A stretch of DNA of 64,000 nt. Origin: CAZDAW01 sp964503685. Lineage in GTDB: Bacteria; Chloroflexota; Anaerolineae; Anaerolineales; Anaerolineaceae. A program made the position numbers and the translations under genes. Positions 32,705 to 41,704 of this stretch are shown piece after piece. The notes beneath the pieces were generated by a model. It did no database searches, was not told the DNA's origin, and saw only the letters and a program-made list of their open reading frames with translations. Numbering within the stretch: the first letter of the stretch is position 1; the number at the start of each line of letters is the position of its first letter. The stretch covers positions 1-64,000 of the forward strand of contig CAZDAW010000008.1 of NCBI GenBank assembly GCA_964503685.1, read 5' to 3'.

Positions 32705-33564
32705 GGCTGTCCCTCCTCAGCAGGCGGGATATAGAGATAAAACAAGCCCGCTTTGCGCGGATAAGGGGATAGCGTCCCATCAGGCGCTTCAAAGTAAAAT
32801 GAGGCGTTTATCGTTTCAGGCAAGCCAGCCAGCTCGCGCAAATCGGCAACGCGGTAATGACTGATGTGCGCCAGTTGCCCGGCCTTTTCGAATCCATCCA
32901 ATTGAGAACCCAGGGCATCGATTACCCCCAGGTGAAGCGCCTCGGAACCGGGCCAGATTTCGCCGCGCAGTATATCTTCAGGAGGCATTTTCAGGGCATC
33001 TCCCCGGCCAAGCTTGACCGCCTGGTAAAAACCGCCCTTGATCATTTCGATCTGTCGCAAGAATGCATCGCGCGGCCCGCCCCAGAGCTTATAAGGCCCG
33101 GTCGATGCCGTATCTTCATAGACTTCCGGCGAACTGGGTAAAGTCCCGATCACACCCACGTTGCCCACTTCTGAAGTGGGCTTCGAAATAATGTAATCGG
33201 TGCCGACGGCCAGATAGTACGCGCCGCTGGCTGCCATACTCTCAACAACTGTAACGATCGGTTTCGTCTGACGCAGCGCTTCAAGTTCCATGTAAACCGA
33301 CTCGGTGTCTGCTACAGTACCTCCCGGGCTATCCAGAATCAACACGACCGCCCGCACTTCAGGATGGCTGCGCGCGTAATCAATTTGAGCAATCATATCT
33401 TTAGCCGTATTGGCATAAATGGAATCATTGAGGTAGATTTTTCCGATAATCGGTTGGGGAATCAGCAAAAGCGCCAGTAAAACGCCCAAGATCAGCGGTA
33501 AGAGAACCCATAATCCAAGCAAACCTAATTTCTTCCAACCCGGTGCATTCATCACATCATTCAT
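32701..33564 (-). CDS. S49-family signal peptide peptidase-like protein
   Basis: A 287-residue membrane-anchored serine protease of the SppA/ClpP-crotonase fold. An N-terminal helix (about residues 13-34) precedes the protease domain: VVLILDSPGGTVADTESVY, then the nucleophile Ser in MAASGAYYLA near residue 112, followed by SEVGNVGVIGTL. The catalytic Lys normally sits near a KSG motif; here TGPYKLWG is the best counterpart, a deviation. AAGGAG lies six bases before ATG. A consensus-like promoter lies about 110 bases upstream. It is coupled to the DUF4350-like gene. SppA enzymes degrade membrane peptides; this one's substrate is unknown. Confidence 0.83.
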   Translation of the reverse strand: MNDVMNAPGWKKLGLLGLWVLLPLILGVLLALLLIPQPIIGKIYLNDSIYANTAKDMIAQIDYARSHPEVRAVVLILDSPGGTVADTESVYMELEALRQTKPIVTVVESMAASGAYYLAVGTDYIISKPTSEVGNVGVIGTLPSSPEVYEDTASTGPYKLWGGPRDAFLRQIEMIKGGFYQAVKLGRGDALKMPPEDILRGEIWPGSEALHLGVIDALGSQLDGFEKAGQLAHISHYRVADLRELAGLPETINASFYFEAPDGTLSPYPRKAGLFYLYIPPAEEGQP

Positions 33565-33675
33565 ACCATGCTCCTTATCAATAAAACCAGCAGAGCTTAA
33601 ATTAATAATTCGGCCTCTTCATGATCGCAGAACAAGTACACCCCCCAACCAGATTACATCATTATTGCTGTGGGG

Positions 33676-33704
33676 ATTATACAAGAAGATAAATGAAGAT
33701 GCAA
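33676..33704 (-). promoter_or_regulatory. Promoter of the S49 peptidase operon
   Basis: On the minus strand, TTGCAT (33704-33699) and TATAAT (33681-33676) with 17-bp spacing. The leader is about 105 bases. Confidence 0.75.
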
Positions 33705-33735
33705 GCGTCCCGATTTTAGCTTTCAGGGCAATTCT

Positions 33736-34032
33736 TTATGGATATATCTCATCCAGTACCGGCTCGTAATAACACTTGCAGCCATGATCGTGCGAGCAAC
33801 CGACAACCGGCAGTTTGGGAACATCAGTTTTCGAATAAGTCCCCTGAAGTTGTTGGCAGGTCGGGCAAGCATCAATCCCCACAATAATTCTGATCGCTTT
33901 AACGCGCGGATTTTCCAACAATTTTTTTAAAGTCACCGCCGTTGTTGAGAATTCGGCCAAATCGGCATTACATGAACTACAGAACAAGGCATCATCAGGC
34001 GATTGTGTTTTACAAAGCGAACAAGTTTGCAC
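33736..34032 (-). CDS. Small double zinc-ribbon protein
   Basis: A 98-residue protein starting at GTG (34032), with AGGAG eight bases upstream overlapping the receiver gene stop. The N-terminus has a zinc ribbon, CSLCKTQSPDDALFCSSC. The second half contains further Cys/His sites (CPTCQQL and CSHDHGCKCYY) that may bind a second metal. It is probably co-transcribed with the stand-alone receiver upstream. Function unknown. Confidence 0.65.
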   Translation of the reverse strand: MQTCSLCKTQSPDDALFCSSCNADLAEFSTTAVTLKKLLENPRVKAIRIIVGIDACPTCQQLQGTYSKTDVPKLPVVGCSHDHGCKCYYEPVLDEIYP

Positions 34033-34043
34033 AGTGAAAACTC

Positions 34044-34448
34044 CTATCGGGTTTGATAATAAGATTCAGATCGCTGAAGATGGAAACCGGCTGATGTATT
34101 GGAACGGCGCAACAATTTACCGACCCGCGAGAATAATACTCCGCTTGTCACAGGTTTTACCATGCAATCGTCTGCGCCTGCATCCAGAGACCGAGCCACC
34201 ATCCCCGGATTATCCGATAACAACAGGATTAAAATCGGAACGCTGGAGAACATTCTGATTTTCCGACATATCCGACAACCATCGCTATCAGACAATACAT
34301 CAAGGATGATGATATCCGGATCCATTGTTCTGGCCAGCCGAATCCCATCTGCTCCAGAACCAGATATGATTATATCATTGGAGGACTGCAACCGGCTACT
34401 CATTAATTCAAAAACACCCGATTCGCCGTCGATGACCAATAACTTCAT
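34044..34448 (-). CDS. Stand-alone response regulator receiver protein
   Basis: A 134-residue receiver domain with no output domain. The phosphoacceptor Asp is in DIIILDVLSDSDG near residue 50 and the conserved Lys in CMVKPV near 98. The usual first acidic pair is reduced to VIDGES, and the Thr position is Ser in LLLSD, so phosphorylation chemistry may be altered. GGAG lies five bases before ATG. The following zinc-ribbon gene overlaps its expression region. The cognate kinase is not adjacent. Confidence 0.75.
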   Translation of the reverse strand: MKLLVIDGESGVFELMSSRLQSSNDIIISGSGADGIRLARTMDPDIIILDVLSDSDGCRICRKIRMFSSVPILILLLSDNPGMVARSLDAGADDCMVKPVTSGVLFSRVGKLLRRSNTSAGFHLQRSESYYQTR

Positions 34449-34631
34449 TTTGACTCCACATGGAAATAAATAAACGAATAATCATTATTATCCAACATTT
34501 CAGGAAAATGCACCTTGCAATATCCTTACAAAAGACAACCACCCAAAAATTCAGGGCCTTTATCGAAATGCAATAACCATACGGATCGGGAAAATAGAAA
34601 GTGCATCAGTTACCGCCAGACGCCGGAAAAT

Positions 34632-34661
34632 TTGTATAGATAAGTATAAATATGGTAAAAT
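34632..34661 (+). promoter_or_regulatory. Probable promoter of ppdK
   Basis: TTGTAT (34632-34637) and TAAAAT (34656-34661) with 18-bp spacing. The 298-base gap before ppdK otherwise holds only a small CTGGC/GCCAG hairpin near 34697-34712 and AT-rich sequence. Confidence 0.5.
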
Positions 34662-34746
34662 TCAAACTTAGCGCATTTTTATAGACGATCAATCCTGGCG
34701 ATCAAGCCAGATACGAAAAATTTAATTTTATTTCCAGGAGGTTTAA

Positions 34747-37452
34747 ATGTCTGCAAAGAAGTGGGTCTATCTCTTCAATGAGCTCGAAGCGGCCGAAAAG
34801 TACGTTGGCGGTAATTGGGATAACGTGCGCGGCCTTTTGGGCGGTAAAGGTGCAAACCTGGCTGAAATGGTGCGGATCGGCGTACCTGTACCGCCTTTTT
34901 TCACCGTCACAACCGAGGCTTGTAATGCTTATCTGGCCGCAGGTCAGAAATTTCCCGAAAACGCATGGGAACAGATTTTAGAAGCATTAAAAGAAGTTGA
35001 AAAAGCATCCGGGAAAAAATTTGGCGATCCAAAAAATCCATTATTAGTGTCATGCCGCTCCGGCGCGAAATTCTCGATGCCAGGCATGATGGACACAGTT
35101 TTGAATATCGGTTTGAACGATGAAACAGCCAAAGGCATGGTGGAACTGACCGGCAACGAACGATTTGTCTATGACGCCTACCGCCGCCTGGTGCAAATGT
35201 TTGGTTCAGTCGTTCTGGGCATCGCCGATGAAGCCTTCGAAGACGTTCTGGAAGCCTACAAAGAGAAAAAAGGCGTCAAATCAGATACCGACCTGAATGC
35301 GGATGATTGGAAAATTCTGACGAATCAATTCAAAGAAGTGGTCCGCAAAGAGAAAGGTTTTGATTTTCCACAGGATCCCATTAAACAACTTGAGTTAGCC
35401 ACTGAAGCAGTCTTCAAATCCTGGAATGGTAAACGCGCCATTGATTATCGCCGCGCCACTAACATTCCCGATGACCTCGGCACGGCTGTCAACATCGTGG
35501 CAATGATCTTCGGCAACATGGGCTACGACTCTGGTACGGGTGTTGCGTTCACCCGCAACCCGGCCACCGGCGAAAAGAAAATGTATGGCGATTATCTACT
35601 CAATGCCCAGGGTGAAGATGTTGTTGCCGGCATCCGCAACACCGAAAAAATCGAAAACCTCGAGAAGGACATGAAAGAGGCTTACGACCAGTTTATTAAT
35701 ATCACCAATAAACTGGAAAAACACTACAAGGATATGCAGGATGTCGAATTTACCATCGAACGCGGCAAACTGTGGATGCTGCAAACCCGTAACGGTAAAC
35801 GCACAGCAAAAGCTGCCGTGAAGATTGCCGTGGACATGGTGAATGAAGGTCTGATCGACAAAAAAGAAGCGATCAAGCGCGTGACCCCTGAACAGGTGGA
35901 TACGCTGCTTCACCCCCAGTTTGACGCCACAGTCAAGGCGCAGGCGAAAAAAGAAGGCAAACTGTATGCAACCGGCGTCAACGCTTCGCCGGGTGCAGCA
36001 GTCGGACAGATTTATTTCGACGCCGACACGGCTGAAAAGATGGCGAAAGAACACAAGCAGGATGTCATCATGGTGCGTCCTTTTACCAAGCCGGATGATG
36101 TTCACGGGATGCTGGCCGCCAAAGGTATTCTCACCAGCGAAGGCGGCGCCACATCTCACGCGGCAGTTGTTGCCCGTCAGTTCGGCGTGCCCTGCGTCGT
36201 CGGCGCTTCAATGGTCAAAATTGACCTCGAAAAACGTCAGATGACTGCTAACGGCAACGTTGTCAAAGAGGGTGAATGGATTTCAGTGGACGGCGCCAGC
36301 GGTGAAGTTTTCCTGGGCAAGATGCCAATGAGCGCTCCCTCTCTGGAAGAGCAAACTGATTTATTGCAATTGCTCAACTGGGCCGATGAAATTTCCCGCC
36401 TGCAGGTCTGGGCTAACGCCGACTACCCGAAGGACGCCAAACGCGCTCGTTCGTACGGCGCCAAGGGTATCGGCCTGTGCCGCACCGAACACATGTTCTT
36501 TGAAACAGAACGCCTGCCGATCGTCCAGCGCATGATTCTTGCCAAAACCAGCGAAGACCGCACGGCCGCATTGAATGAGTTGCTGCCCTACCAGCGGGCA
36601 GATTTCGCTGGTCTGTTCGAGGCTATGGATGGTTACCCCGTTATCATCCGCTTGATCGACCCGCCGCTGCACGAATTCATGCCTGACGAAGAAAAACTCT
36701 TCGAAGAAGTGATCACCATGCGCGTTAAGGGAGAGACCAAAGGCCTGGCCGAGAAGGAAAGCCTGCTCGCCTCGATTCGCAGCATGCACGAAAGCAATCC
36801 TATGATGGGTTTGCGCGGCGTTCGGCTGAGCATCGTGATGCCCGAAATCGTCGAGATGCAAGTTCGCGCCATCTTCGAAGCGGCAGCCGACTGCACCAAG
36901 AAGGGCATCAACGCCAAGCCTGAGGTGATGATCCCGCTCACCGGCCATATCAACGAATTGAAATGGATTCAGCCGCGCCTTATCCGCATCGCCAAGGCTG
37001 TGATGGAAGAGAAGAAAGTCAACTTCCCCTACAAATTCGGGACGATGATTGAAATCCCGCGCGCCGCAGCCACCGCCGGCGAAATCGCTGAAATTGCCGA
37101 GTTCTTCTCCTTTGGCACCAACGACCTGACTCAGATGACCTTTGGCTATAGCCGCGATGACGCCGAGCGCAACTTCCTGGTCACCTACGTCGAACAGGGC
37201 ATTCTCCCCAAGAATCCCTTCCAGACCATCGACCGCGACGGCGTCGGCCGCCTGATGAAGATGGCCGTTGACGAAGGCCGCAAGACCCGCCCGAACCTCG
37301 AAGTCGGCATCTGCGGTGAACACGGCGGCGATCCGAATTCAATCGAATTCTGCCACCTCATTGGCAACAACTATGTAAGCTGCTCGCCGTTCCGTGTACC
37401 TGTTGCCCGTCTGGCAGCCGCTCAGGCCGCATTAGATTACCCGGCCAAGTAA
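34747..37452 (+). CDS. ppdK: Pyruvate, phosphate dikinase
   Basis: A 901-residue enzyme interconverting pyruvate, ATP and phosphate with PEP, AMP and pyrophosphate. The N-terminal ATP-grasp domain starts with LLGGKGANLAEM. The phosphohistidine domain contains ILTSEGGATSHAAVVARQFG with His-471. The C-terminal PEP/pyruvate barrel ends with GICGEHGGDPNSIEF, containing the catalytic Cys near residue 857. Length matches bacterial PPDK. AGGAGG precedes ATG by five bases. In an anaerobe it would allow PPi-linked glycolysis or gluconeogenesis. A strong terminator follows. Confidence 0.97.
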   Translation: MSAKKWVYLFNELEAAEKYVGGNWDNVRGLLGGKGANLAEMVRIGVPVPPFFTVTTEACNAYLAAGQKFPENAWEQILEALKEVEKASGKKFGDPKNPLLVSCRSGAKFSMPGMMDTVLNIGLNDETAKGMVELTGNERFVYDAYRRLVQMFGSVVLGIADEAFEDVLEAYKEKKGVKSDTDLNADDWKILTNQFKEVVRKEKGFDFPQDPIKQLELATEAVFKSWNGKRAIDYRRATNIPDDLGTAVNIVAMIFGNMGYDSGTGVAFTRNPATGEKKMYGDYLLNAQGEDVVAGIRNTEKIENLEKDMKEAYDQFINITNKLEKHYKDMQDVEFTIERGKLWMLQTRNGKRTAKAAVKIAVDMVNEGLIDKKEAIKRVTPEQVDTLLHPQFDATVKAQAKKEGKLYATGVNASPGAAVGQIYFDADTAEKMAKEHKQDVIMVRPFTKPDDVHGMLAAKGILTSEGGATSHAAVVARQFGVPCVVGASMVKIDLEKRQMTANGNVVKEGEWISVDGASGEVFLGKMPMSAPSLEEQTDLLQLLNWADEISRLQVWANADYPKDAKRARSYGAKGIGLCRTEHMFFETERLPIVQRMILAKTSEDRTAALNELLPYQRADFAGLFEAMDGYPVIIRLIDPPLHEFMPDEEKLFEEVITMRVKGETKGLAEKESLLASIRSMHESNPMMGLRGVRLSIVMPEIVEMQVRAIFEAAADCTKKGINAKPEVMIPLTGHINELKWIQPRLIRIAKAVMEEKKVNFPYKFGTMIEIPRAAATAGEIAEIAEFFSFGTNDLTQMTFGYSRDDAERNFLVTYVEQGILPKNPFQTIDRDGVGRLMKMAVDEGRKTRPNLEVGICGEHGGDPNSIEFCHLIGNNYVSCSPFRVPVARLAAAQAALDYPAK

Positions 37453-37490
37453 TTACCGGCAACCACGGTTAGAGGAATATCTTAAAATAA

Positions 37491-37526
37491 AAATCCGAGA
37501 GGCTTTTCAGTCTCTCGGATTTATTA
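37491..37526 (+). terminator. Terminator of ppdK
   Basis: An 11-bp perfect stem (AAATCCGAGAG/CTCTCGGATTT) with a 10-base loop and AT-rich flanks. It can also serve the convergent membrane-protein gene, whose stop is close by. Confidence 0.88.
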
Positions 37527-37528
37527 TT

Positions 37529-39604
37529 TTATTGACTGCACCCAACATCCTTCTGATAATCGCTGATATCCTGAATAACCGCTGCATCTCCTTCGAGCCC
37601 CTTTTTGATATTTTTCCAGACGCTGCACAGGCGGTCCACATAACCAGGGTGTTGTTCGAGAATAACTTCGGTGATCGCTTTGGCGTCATCGATCCGCCCG
37701 GCGCGGGCGTAACCTTCAATGAAAGGCAGCCACTCATGGCGCGATTTCGACTGTCCCTCGAGCGGCTGAAAACCGGAAGCACGCGCCTGCTCGCCCAGAG
37801 CAACAACTTCTTCCCATTCACCCATCTGGCGCGCCAGGTCGGCCTTTTCATAAAAGTAACACCAGCTATTATGAGCCGGTTCTGCTCCAAAAATATCAGT
37901 GGGCGGATAACCTGGCAACGGCGCGCCAGACTCGATCCGATCCAGGTTAGATATTCCCGCAGCCAGCGAGGTCAGCCAGGGTAAATCGGGATCTTCTTTG
38001 TCGTCCGGATTCACCACCCACAGGCAACTCAATCCTTCAGGATCATAATAGACCAACAAAGAATCCGAACTGTCAGCTTCAAATTGCATATTGCGAAAAT
38101 TATTTTTGAACTGCATACCTTTCAATAGGGCTTCGGTATCCGGCGCTTCACTTGCCAGACGAACGATCCAGTATGGAAGAGACGCGCTGTTCTCCGGTTG
38201 AGGATACATCAGGTTAATCGCATTGGCAGTCGAATGATTCCCTTCTGCATAGAAGATGGTATTCTCAGACACAATCGGAGTATTTGGTTTGATCTGTGGG
38301 GCGCGCCAGGCAAGCTGCCAGTAAAAGCGCGACTGCTCCACCCAGCGCCAGTAGTAATCATTCGAGTTGCGCAAATGAAAACCAACCGCCAGACACACCA
38401 GAATACTGACGATGACGACCTGCTGGACATAGCGCCGGGCAAACCAGTCAAACAAACCAACCCAAAAGATGGCCGCGCCAAACATCGCCCCCAACGCATA
38501 TCGGTTGGCAACCCCAGCATCCGATAGAGAGTTCTGGCCGATTAACCATGCTGGCAGAGCGCCAAGCGCCATACCGCAGGCGCCGAGAACCAGCGCCTGC
38601 AACGGCCAGTTCTTTTCTCCATCTTGCGAGGTCACATCATCCGATTTTTGGAAGCATAAATAAACCGCAACCCCGATGCCACACAAAATAGCCATGCCAA
38701 ACGAAAAGAGGTTGAAACGCTGGAGCGTATCCAGAATCGCCGGTTCAAAGGTGCTGTACCAGTTCACGACCAGGATATTCATCAAGTCTTTCAGCGCCAT
38801 CGGCATGAAATATATAACCGTTTTGATCGGATTGCGGAAGAAGCGGTAAAGCACGTAGGGGCGGTTGGGGTCGGCTTGAGAAAGCTGTACGAAATACAAA
38901 CGCCAAATGATAAACCCGGCTGTGAGGAGCAGATACGGCAGCCAGAGCAGCATGGTTTTTCGCAGCCGCTTCCAAAAGCCGCCCTCCTGCGGGCCAACCA
39001 CCAGCCAGAGGAATATCGGGCGCAGCAACTCAACGCCAATGAAATACTCGGTAATGGAGAGCTGCCCCAGCATGGCCGCCAGCGACAACGTGGTCATCCA
39101 CCAAAAAGAGCGCGGCTTGCGCACGGCATGAATCATGAGGCTGATCGAAGCCAGGTAGAGGGCATAATTCAGCCAGTGCTGCGAATAAGCTACCGAGGTA
39201 TATTGCTGGGTGAAGATCGGATAAATGGCAAACAGGAAAGCAATTAACGTTGCCTGACGGCGGCAGCGCGGCCATAATCCGGTCAATCCCCACCACAGGC
39301 ATACTGCTGAAACCCAGCGCATCAGTAATGTGAATACCTGCCAGGTAAGCGGATTTCGCCCCAGCAACGGAATTGTCACAATAAAAGTCCAGGCTGAAAA
39401 GGGGCGGTCGAAACGGTAGAAATCCCACAGTCCCTTGATCCCCAGCTTTTGATACACAAGGAAAGGCGGAAAATCATCCCAATAAAATCCCAACGGTCTG
39501 AATAGAATACCGAAACCCACAAAGCATAATATCAATAGCGCCAGCGGCGTTGTGTATGAACTCAATGAGAATTGATGGATGATATTTTTAATTTTAGTTG
39601 GCAT
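37529..39604 (-). CDS. GT-C-like multi-spanning membrane protein
   Basis: A 691-residue protein. Residues 18-430 contain about eleven predicted transmembrane helices. The first extracytoplasmic loop has an acidic pair in FYWDDFPPFL near residue 42, typical of GT-C glycosyltransferases that use lipid-linked sugars. A soluble C-terminal region (about 435-691) follows, with helical repeat-like stretches near the end. It is monocistronic and divergent from the pyruvate dehydrogenase operon. Glycosyl transfer to lipid or protein is an inference from topology and the DD motif; there is no closer match I can name. Confidence 0.6.
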   Translation of the reverse strand: MPTKIKNIIHQFSLSSYTTPLALLILCFVGFGILFRPLGFYWDDFPPFLVYQKLGIKGLWDFYRFDRPFSAWTFIVTIPLLGRNPLTWQVFTLLMRWVSAVCLWWGLTGLWPRCRRQATLIAFLFAIYPIFTQQYTSVAYSQHWLNYALYLASISLMIHAVRKPRSFWWMTTLSLAAMLGQLSITEYFIGVELLRPIFLWLVVGPQEGGFWKRLRKTMLLWLPYLLLTAGFIIWRLYFVQLSQADPNRPYVLYRFFRNPIKTVIYFMPMALKDLMNILVVNWYSTFEPAILDTLQRFNLFSFGMAILCGIGVAVYLCFQKSDDVTSQDGEKNWPLQALVLGACGMALGALPAWLIGQNSLSDAGVANRYALGAMFGAAIFWVGLFDWFARRYVQQVVIVSILVCLAVGFHLRNSNDYYWRWVEQSRFYWQLAWRAPQIKPNTPIVSENTIFYAEGNHSTANAINLMYPQPENSASLPYWIVRLASEAPDTEALLKGMQFKNNFRNMQFEADSSDSLLVYYDPEGLSCLWVVNPDDKEDPDLPWLTSLAAGISNLDRIESGAPLPGYPPTDIFGAEPAHNSWCYFYEKADLARQMGEWEEVVALGEQARASGFQPLEGQSKSRHEWLPFIEGYARAGRIDDAKAITEVILEQHPGYVDRLCSVWKNIKKGLEGDAAVIQDISDYQKDVGCSQ

Positions 39605-39682
39605 GAATTATCCCTGTTCCAAAACACGATTATACCCGTAAACAGCAGAGAAACTGGCAAAACGATCCATCATTTTTTTATT

Positions 39683-39710
39683 TTGATATAATATGGACAA
39701 GGCATATACA
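39683..39710 (+). promoter_or_regulatory. Probable promoter of the pyruvate dehydrogenase operon
   Basis: TTGATA (39683-39688) and TATACA (39705-39710) with 16-bp spacing. An overlapping TATAAT at 39687-39692 is an alternative -10 with a poor -35. Confidence 0.45.
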
Positions 39711-39760
39711 CTTTATCGATATTGTTGATTCGTTCCAGATAATTAAGAAGGAGGGTTTCC

Positions 39761-40723
39761 TTGGAAAAAGAAGCGTATATCTCGTTATATTACCAGATGG
39801 TCTTGATCCGCCATCTGGAAGAAAAAGCCGCTGAGCTTTACCAGGCGGGTAAAATTGGCGGTTTTTTGCACCTTTATATCGGGCAGGAAGCCGTCAGCAC
39901 CGGTTTGATTTCGGCGCGAAAACCCCACGACCGGGTAATCACCGCCTATCGCGATCACGGTGTGGCAATCAATTGCGGCATCCCGGCGGCAGAAGTAATG
40001 GCCGAATTACTGGGCAAGGCGACCGGCTGTTCCGGGGGTAAAGGCGGCTCGATGCATCTGGCCGATGTGAGCAAAAATTTTTGGGGAGGGCATGCGATTG
40101 TAGGAGCGCATCTGCCCCTGGCCGCCGGCCTTGCCCTGGGCGACCAGTACCAGGGGAATCCAGGTGTAACGATCTGCATGTTTGGCGATGGCGCCAGTAA
40201 TATCGGATTCTTCCACGAGGCTCTGAATCTCTCCAAGGTTTGGAATTTACCCGTCCTGTGGGTCTGTGAAAATAACCAGTACGGCATGGGTACAGCCGTC
40301 GAGCGCGCCTCGGCTGTTTCCGAGATCCGCCAGAAAGCGTGCGGATATGGAATGGATAATGACTGCATCAAAGGGATGAACGTCATTGATGTGCGCGACA
40401 AAGCCCTGGAAGTGATCGAAAAAGTCCGATCTGGCAGCGGGCCGTACCTGCTCGAAATTGAAACCTACCGGTTCAGGGGTCACTCAATGGGCGACCCGGA
40501 ACGCTACCGTAAACCGGAAGAAGTACATCACTGGCAGGAGAACGACGACCCGATCGGCATCTACCGCAAGTATCTTGTTGGCAAAAAACTGGCAACCGAA
40601 AAAGCGCTGGACGAACAGGATAAACTGGCTCACATCGAAACCGAAAAAGCGGTCGAATTTGCTGAAGCCAGTCCCGAGCCCGAAGCGGAAGCGCTCTTCC
40701 GAAATATTTACGTGGAACAATAG
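39761..40723 (+). CDS. pdhA: Pyruvate dehydrogenase E1 component, alpha subunit
   Basis: A 320-residue subunit starting at TTG, supported by GAAGGAGG six bases upstream and by a typical N-terminus (YYQMVLIRHLEEKAAELYQAGKI). The thiamine-diphosphate motif is GDGASNIGFFHEALNLS followed by CENN. The phosphorylation-loop region reads YRFRGHSMGDPERYR. With E1beta it decarboxylates pyruvate and reductively acetylates the E2 lipoyl group. It is the first gene of an E1alpha-E1beta-E2 operon; an E3 gene is not in the window. Acetoin dehydrogenase AcoA is a close alternative. Confidence 0.9.
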   Translation: MEKEAYISLYYQMVLIRHLEEKAAELYQAGKIGGFLHLYIGQEAVSTGLISARKPHDRVITAYRDHGVAINCGIPAAEVMAELLGKATGCSGGKGGSMHLADVSKNFWGGHAIVGAHLPLAAGLALGDQYQGNPGVTICMFGDGASNIGFFHEALNLSKVWNLPVLWVCENNQYGMGTAVERASAVSEIRQKACGYGMDNDCIKGMNVIDVRDKALEVIEKVRSGSGPYLLEIETYRFRGHSMGDPERYRKPEEVHHWQENDDPIGIYRKYLVGKKLATEKALDEQDKLAHIETEKAVEFAEASPEPEAEALFRNIYVEQ

Positions 40724-40732
40724 GTGAAGACC

Positions 40733-41704
40733 ATGACCCGAATAACCATGCGAGAAGCCATATCACAGGCGCTCTGGGAAGAGATGGAGCGCGATTCCAA
40801 AGTATTCATCATGGGCGAGGAAGTCGGCGTTTGGGGCGGCACCTATGCCGTGACCAAAGGATTTTACGATCACTTTGGCGCGGAACGGGTACGCGACACT
40901 CCAATTGCCGAGGCCGTCATCATCGGGTCTGCTATCGGGGCTGCCCTGACCGGATTGCGCCCTGTGGCCGAATTGATGACGATCAATTTTGCCTTCGCGG
41001 CGATGGAACATATCGTCAATGAGGCGGCCAAATTACATTATATGTTTAATGGGCAAATGGTCTTACCGCTGGTCATCCGCGCTCCAGGCGGCGGCGGCAG
41101 GCAGCTGGGGGCAACGCACTCGCAAACCCCCGACGCCATCTTCGCTCATTTTCCTGGTCTGAAGGTCGTTGCGCCGGGTACGCCGGCGGACGCCAAAGGC
41201 CTGCTCAAAACCGCCATCCGCTGCGATGACCCGGTCCTGTTCATCGAGCACGCCACGCTCTACCAGACTCGCGGCGAAGTACCCGAAGGGGATTACACGA
41301 TCCCCATCGGCCAGTCCGCCATTCAGCGCCCCGGTAAAGACGTGACCCTCGTGACCTACAGCAAGATGCTGGAAACATCGCTGAAGGCTGCCGAGCAGCT
41401 TGCCCAGGAAGGCATCGAGGTGGAAATCATTGACCTGCGCACCCTGCGGCCGTTGGATATGGAGCCGATTCTCGAATCGGTGCGCAAGACCAACCGCGCC
41501 GTTGTGGCCGAAGAGGGCTGGCGTTCGTTCGGCGTCGGCGCTGAAATCGCGGCGCGCATCTATGAAGAAGCGTTTGACGACCTCGATGCGCCCGTCCAGC
41601 GCGTGGCGCAAATTGAAGTTCCCCTGCCCTACAACCGCGCGCTTGAGCAAATGGCATTACCACAAACTGCCAATGTGATTGCCGCAGTCAAGGAGGTGCT
41701 CTAA
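40733..41704 (+). CDS. pdhB: Pyruvate dehydrogenase E1 component, beta subunit
   Basis: A 323-residue transketolase-like subunit beginning MTRITMREAISQALWEEMERD. A GTG at 40724 in the same frame could add three residues; AGGTGA five bases before the ATG favours 40733. Typical segments are FIMGEEVGVWGGTYAVTKG, APGGGGRQLGATHSQ and the C-terminal EIIDLRTLRPLDME. It completes the E1 heterotetramer. Its stop codon shares one base with the E2 start. AcoB-type acetoin dehydrogenase is a close alternative. Confidence 0.9.
   Translation: MTRITMREAISQALWEEMERDSKVFIMGEEVGVWGGTYAVTKGFYDHFGAERVRDTPIAEAVIIGSAIGAALTGLRPVAELMTINFAFAAMEHIVNEAAKLHYMFNGQMVLPLVIRAPGGGGRQLGATHSQTPDAIFAHFPGLKVVAPGTPADAKGLLKTAIRCDDPVLFIEHATLYQTRGEVPEGDYTIPIGQSAIQRPGKDVTLVTYSKMLETSLKAAEQLAQEGIEVEIIDLRTLRPLDMEPILESVRKTNRAVVAEEGWRSFGVGAEIAARIYEEAFDDLDAPVQRVAQIEVPLPYNRALEQMALPQTANVIAAVKEVL

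Noticed and set aside
36361..37323. A 320-codon open frame antisense to ppdK
   Set aside because: It lies wholly opposite ppdK, whose motifs and length are unambiguous, and its His/Asp/Phe-rich composition is a complement artefact. No ribosome site supports it.
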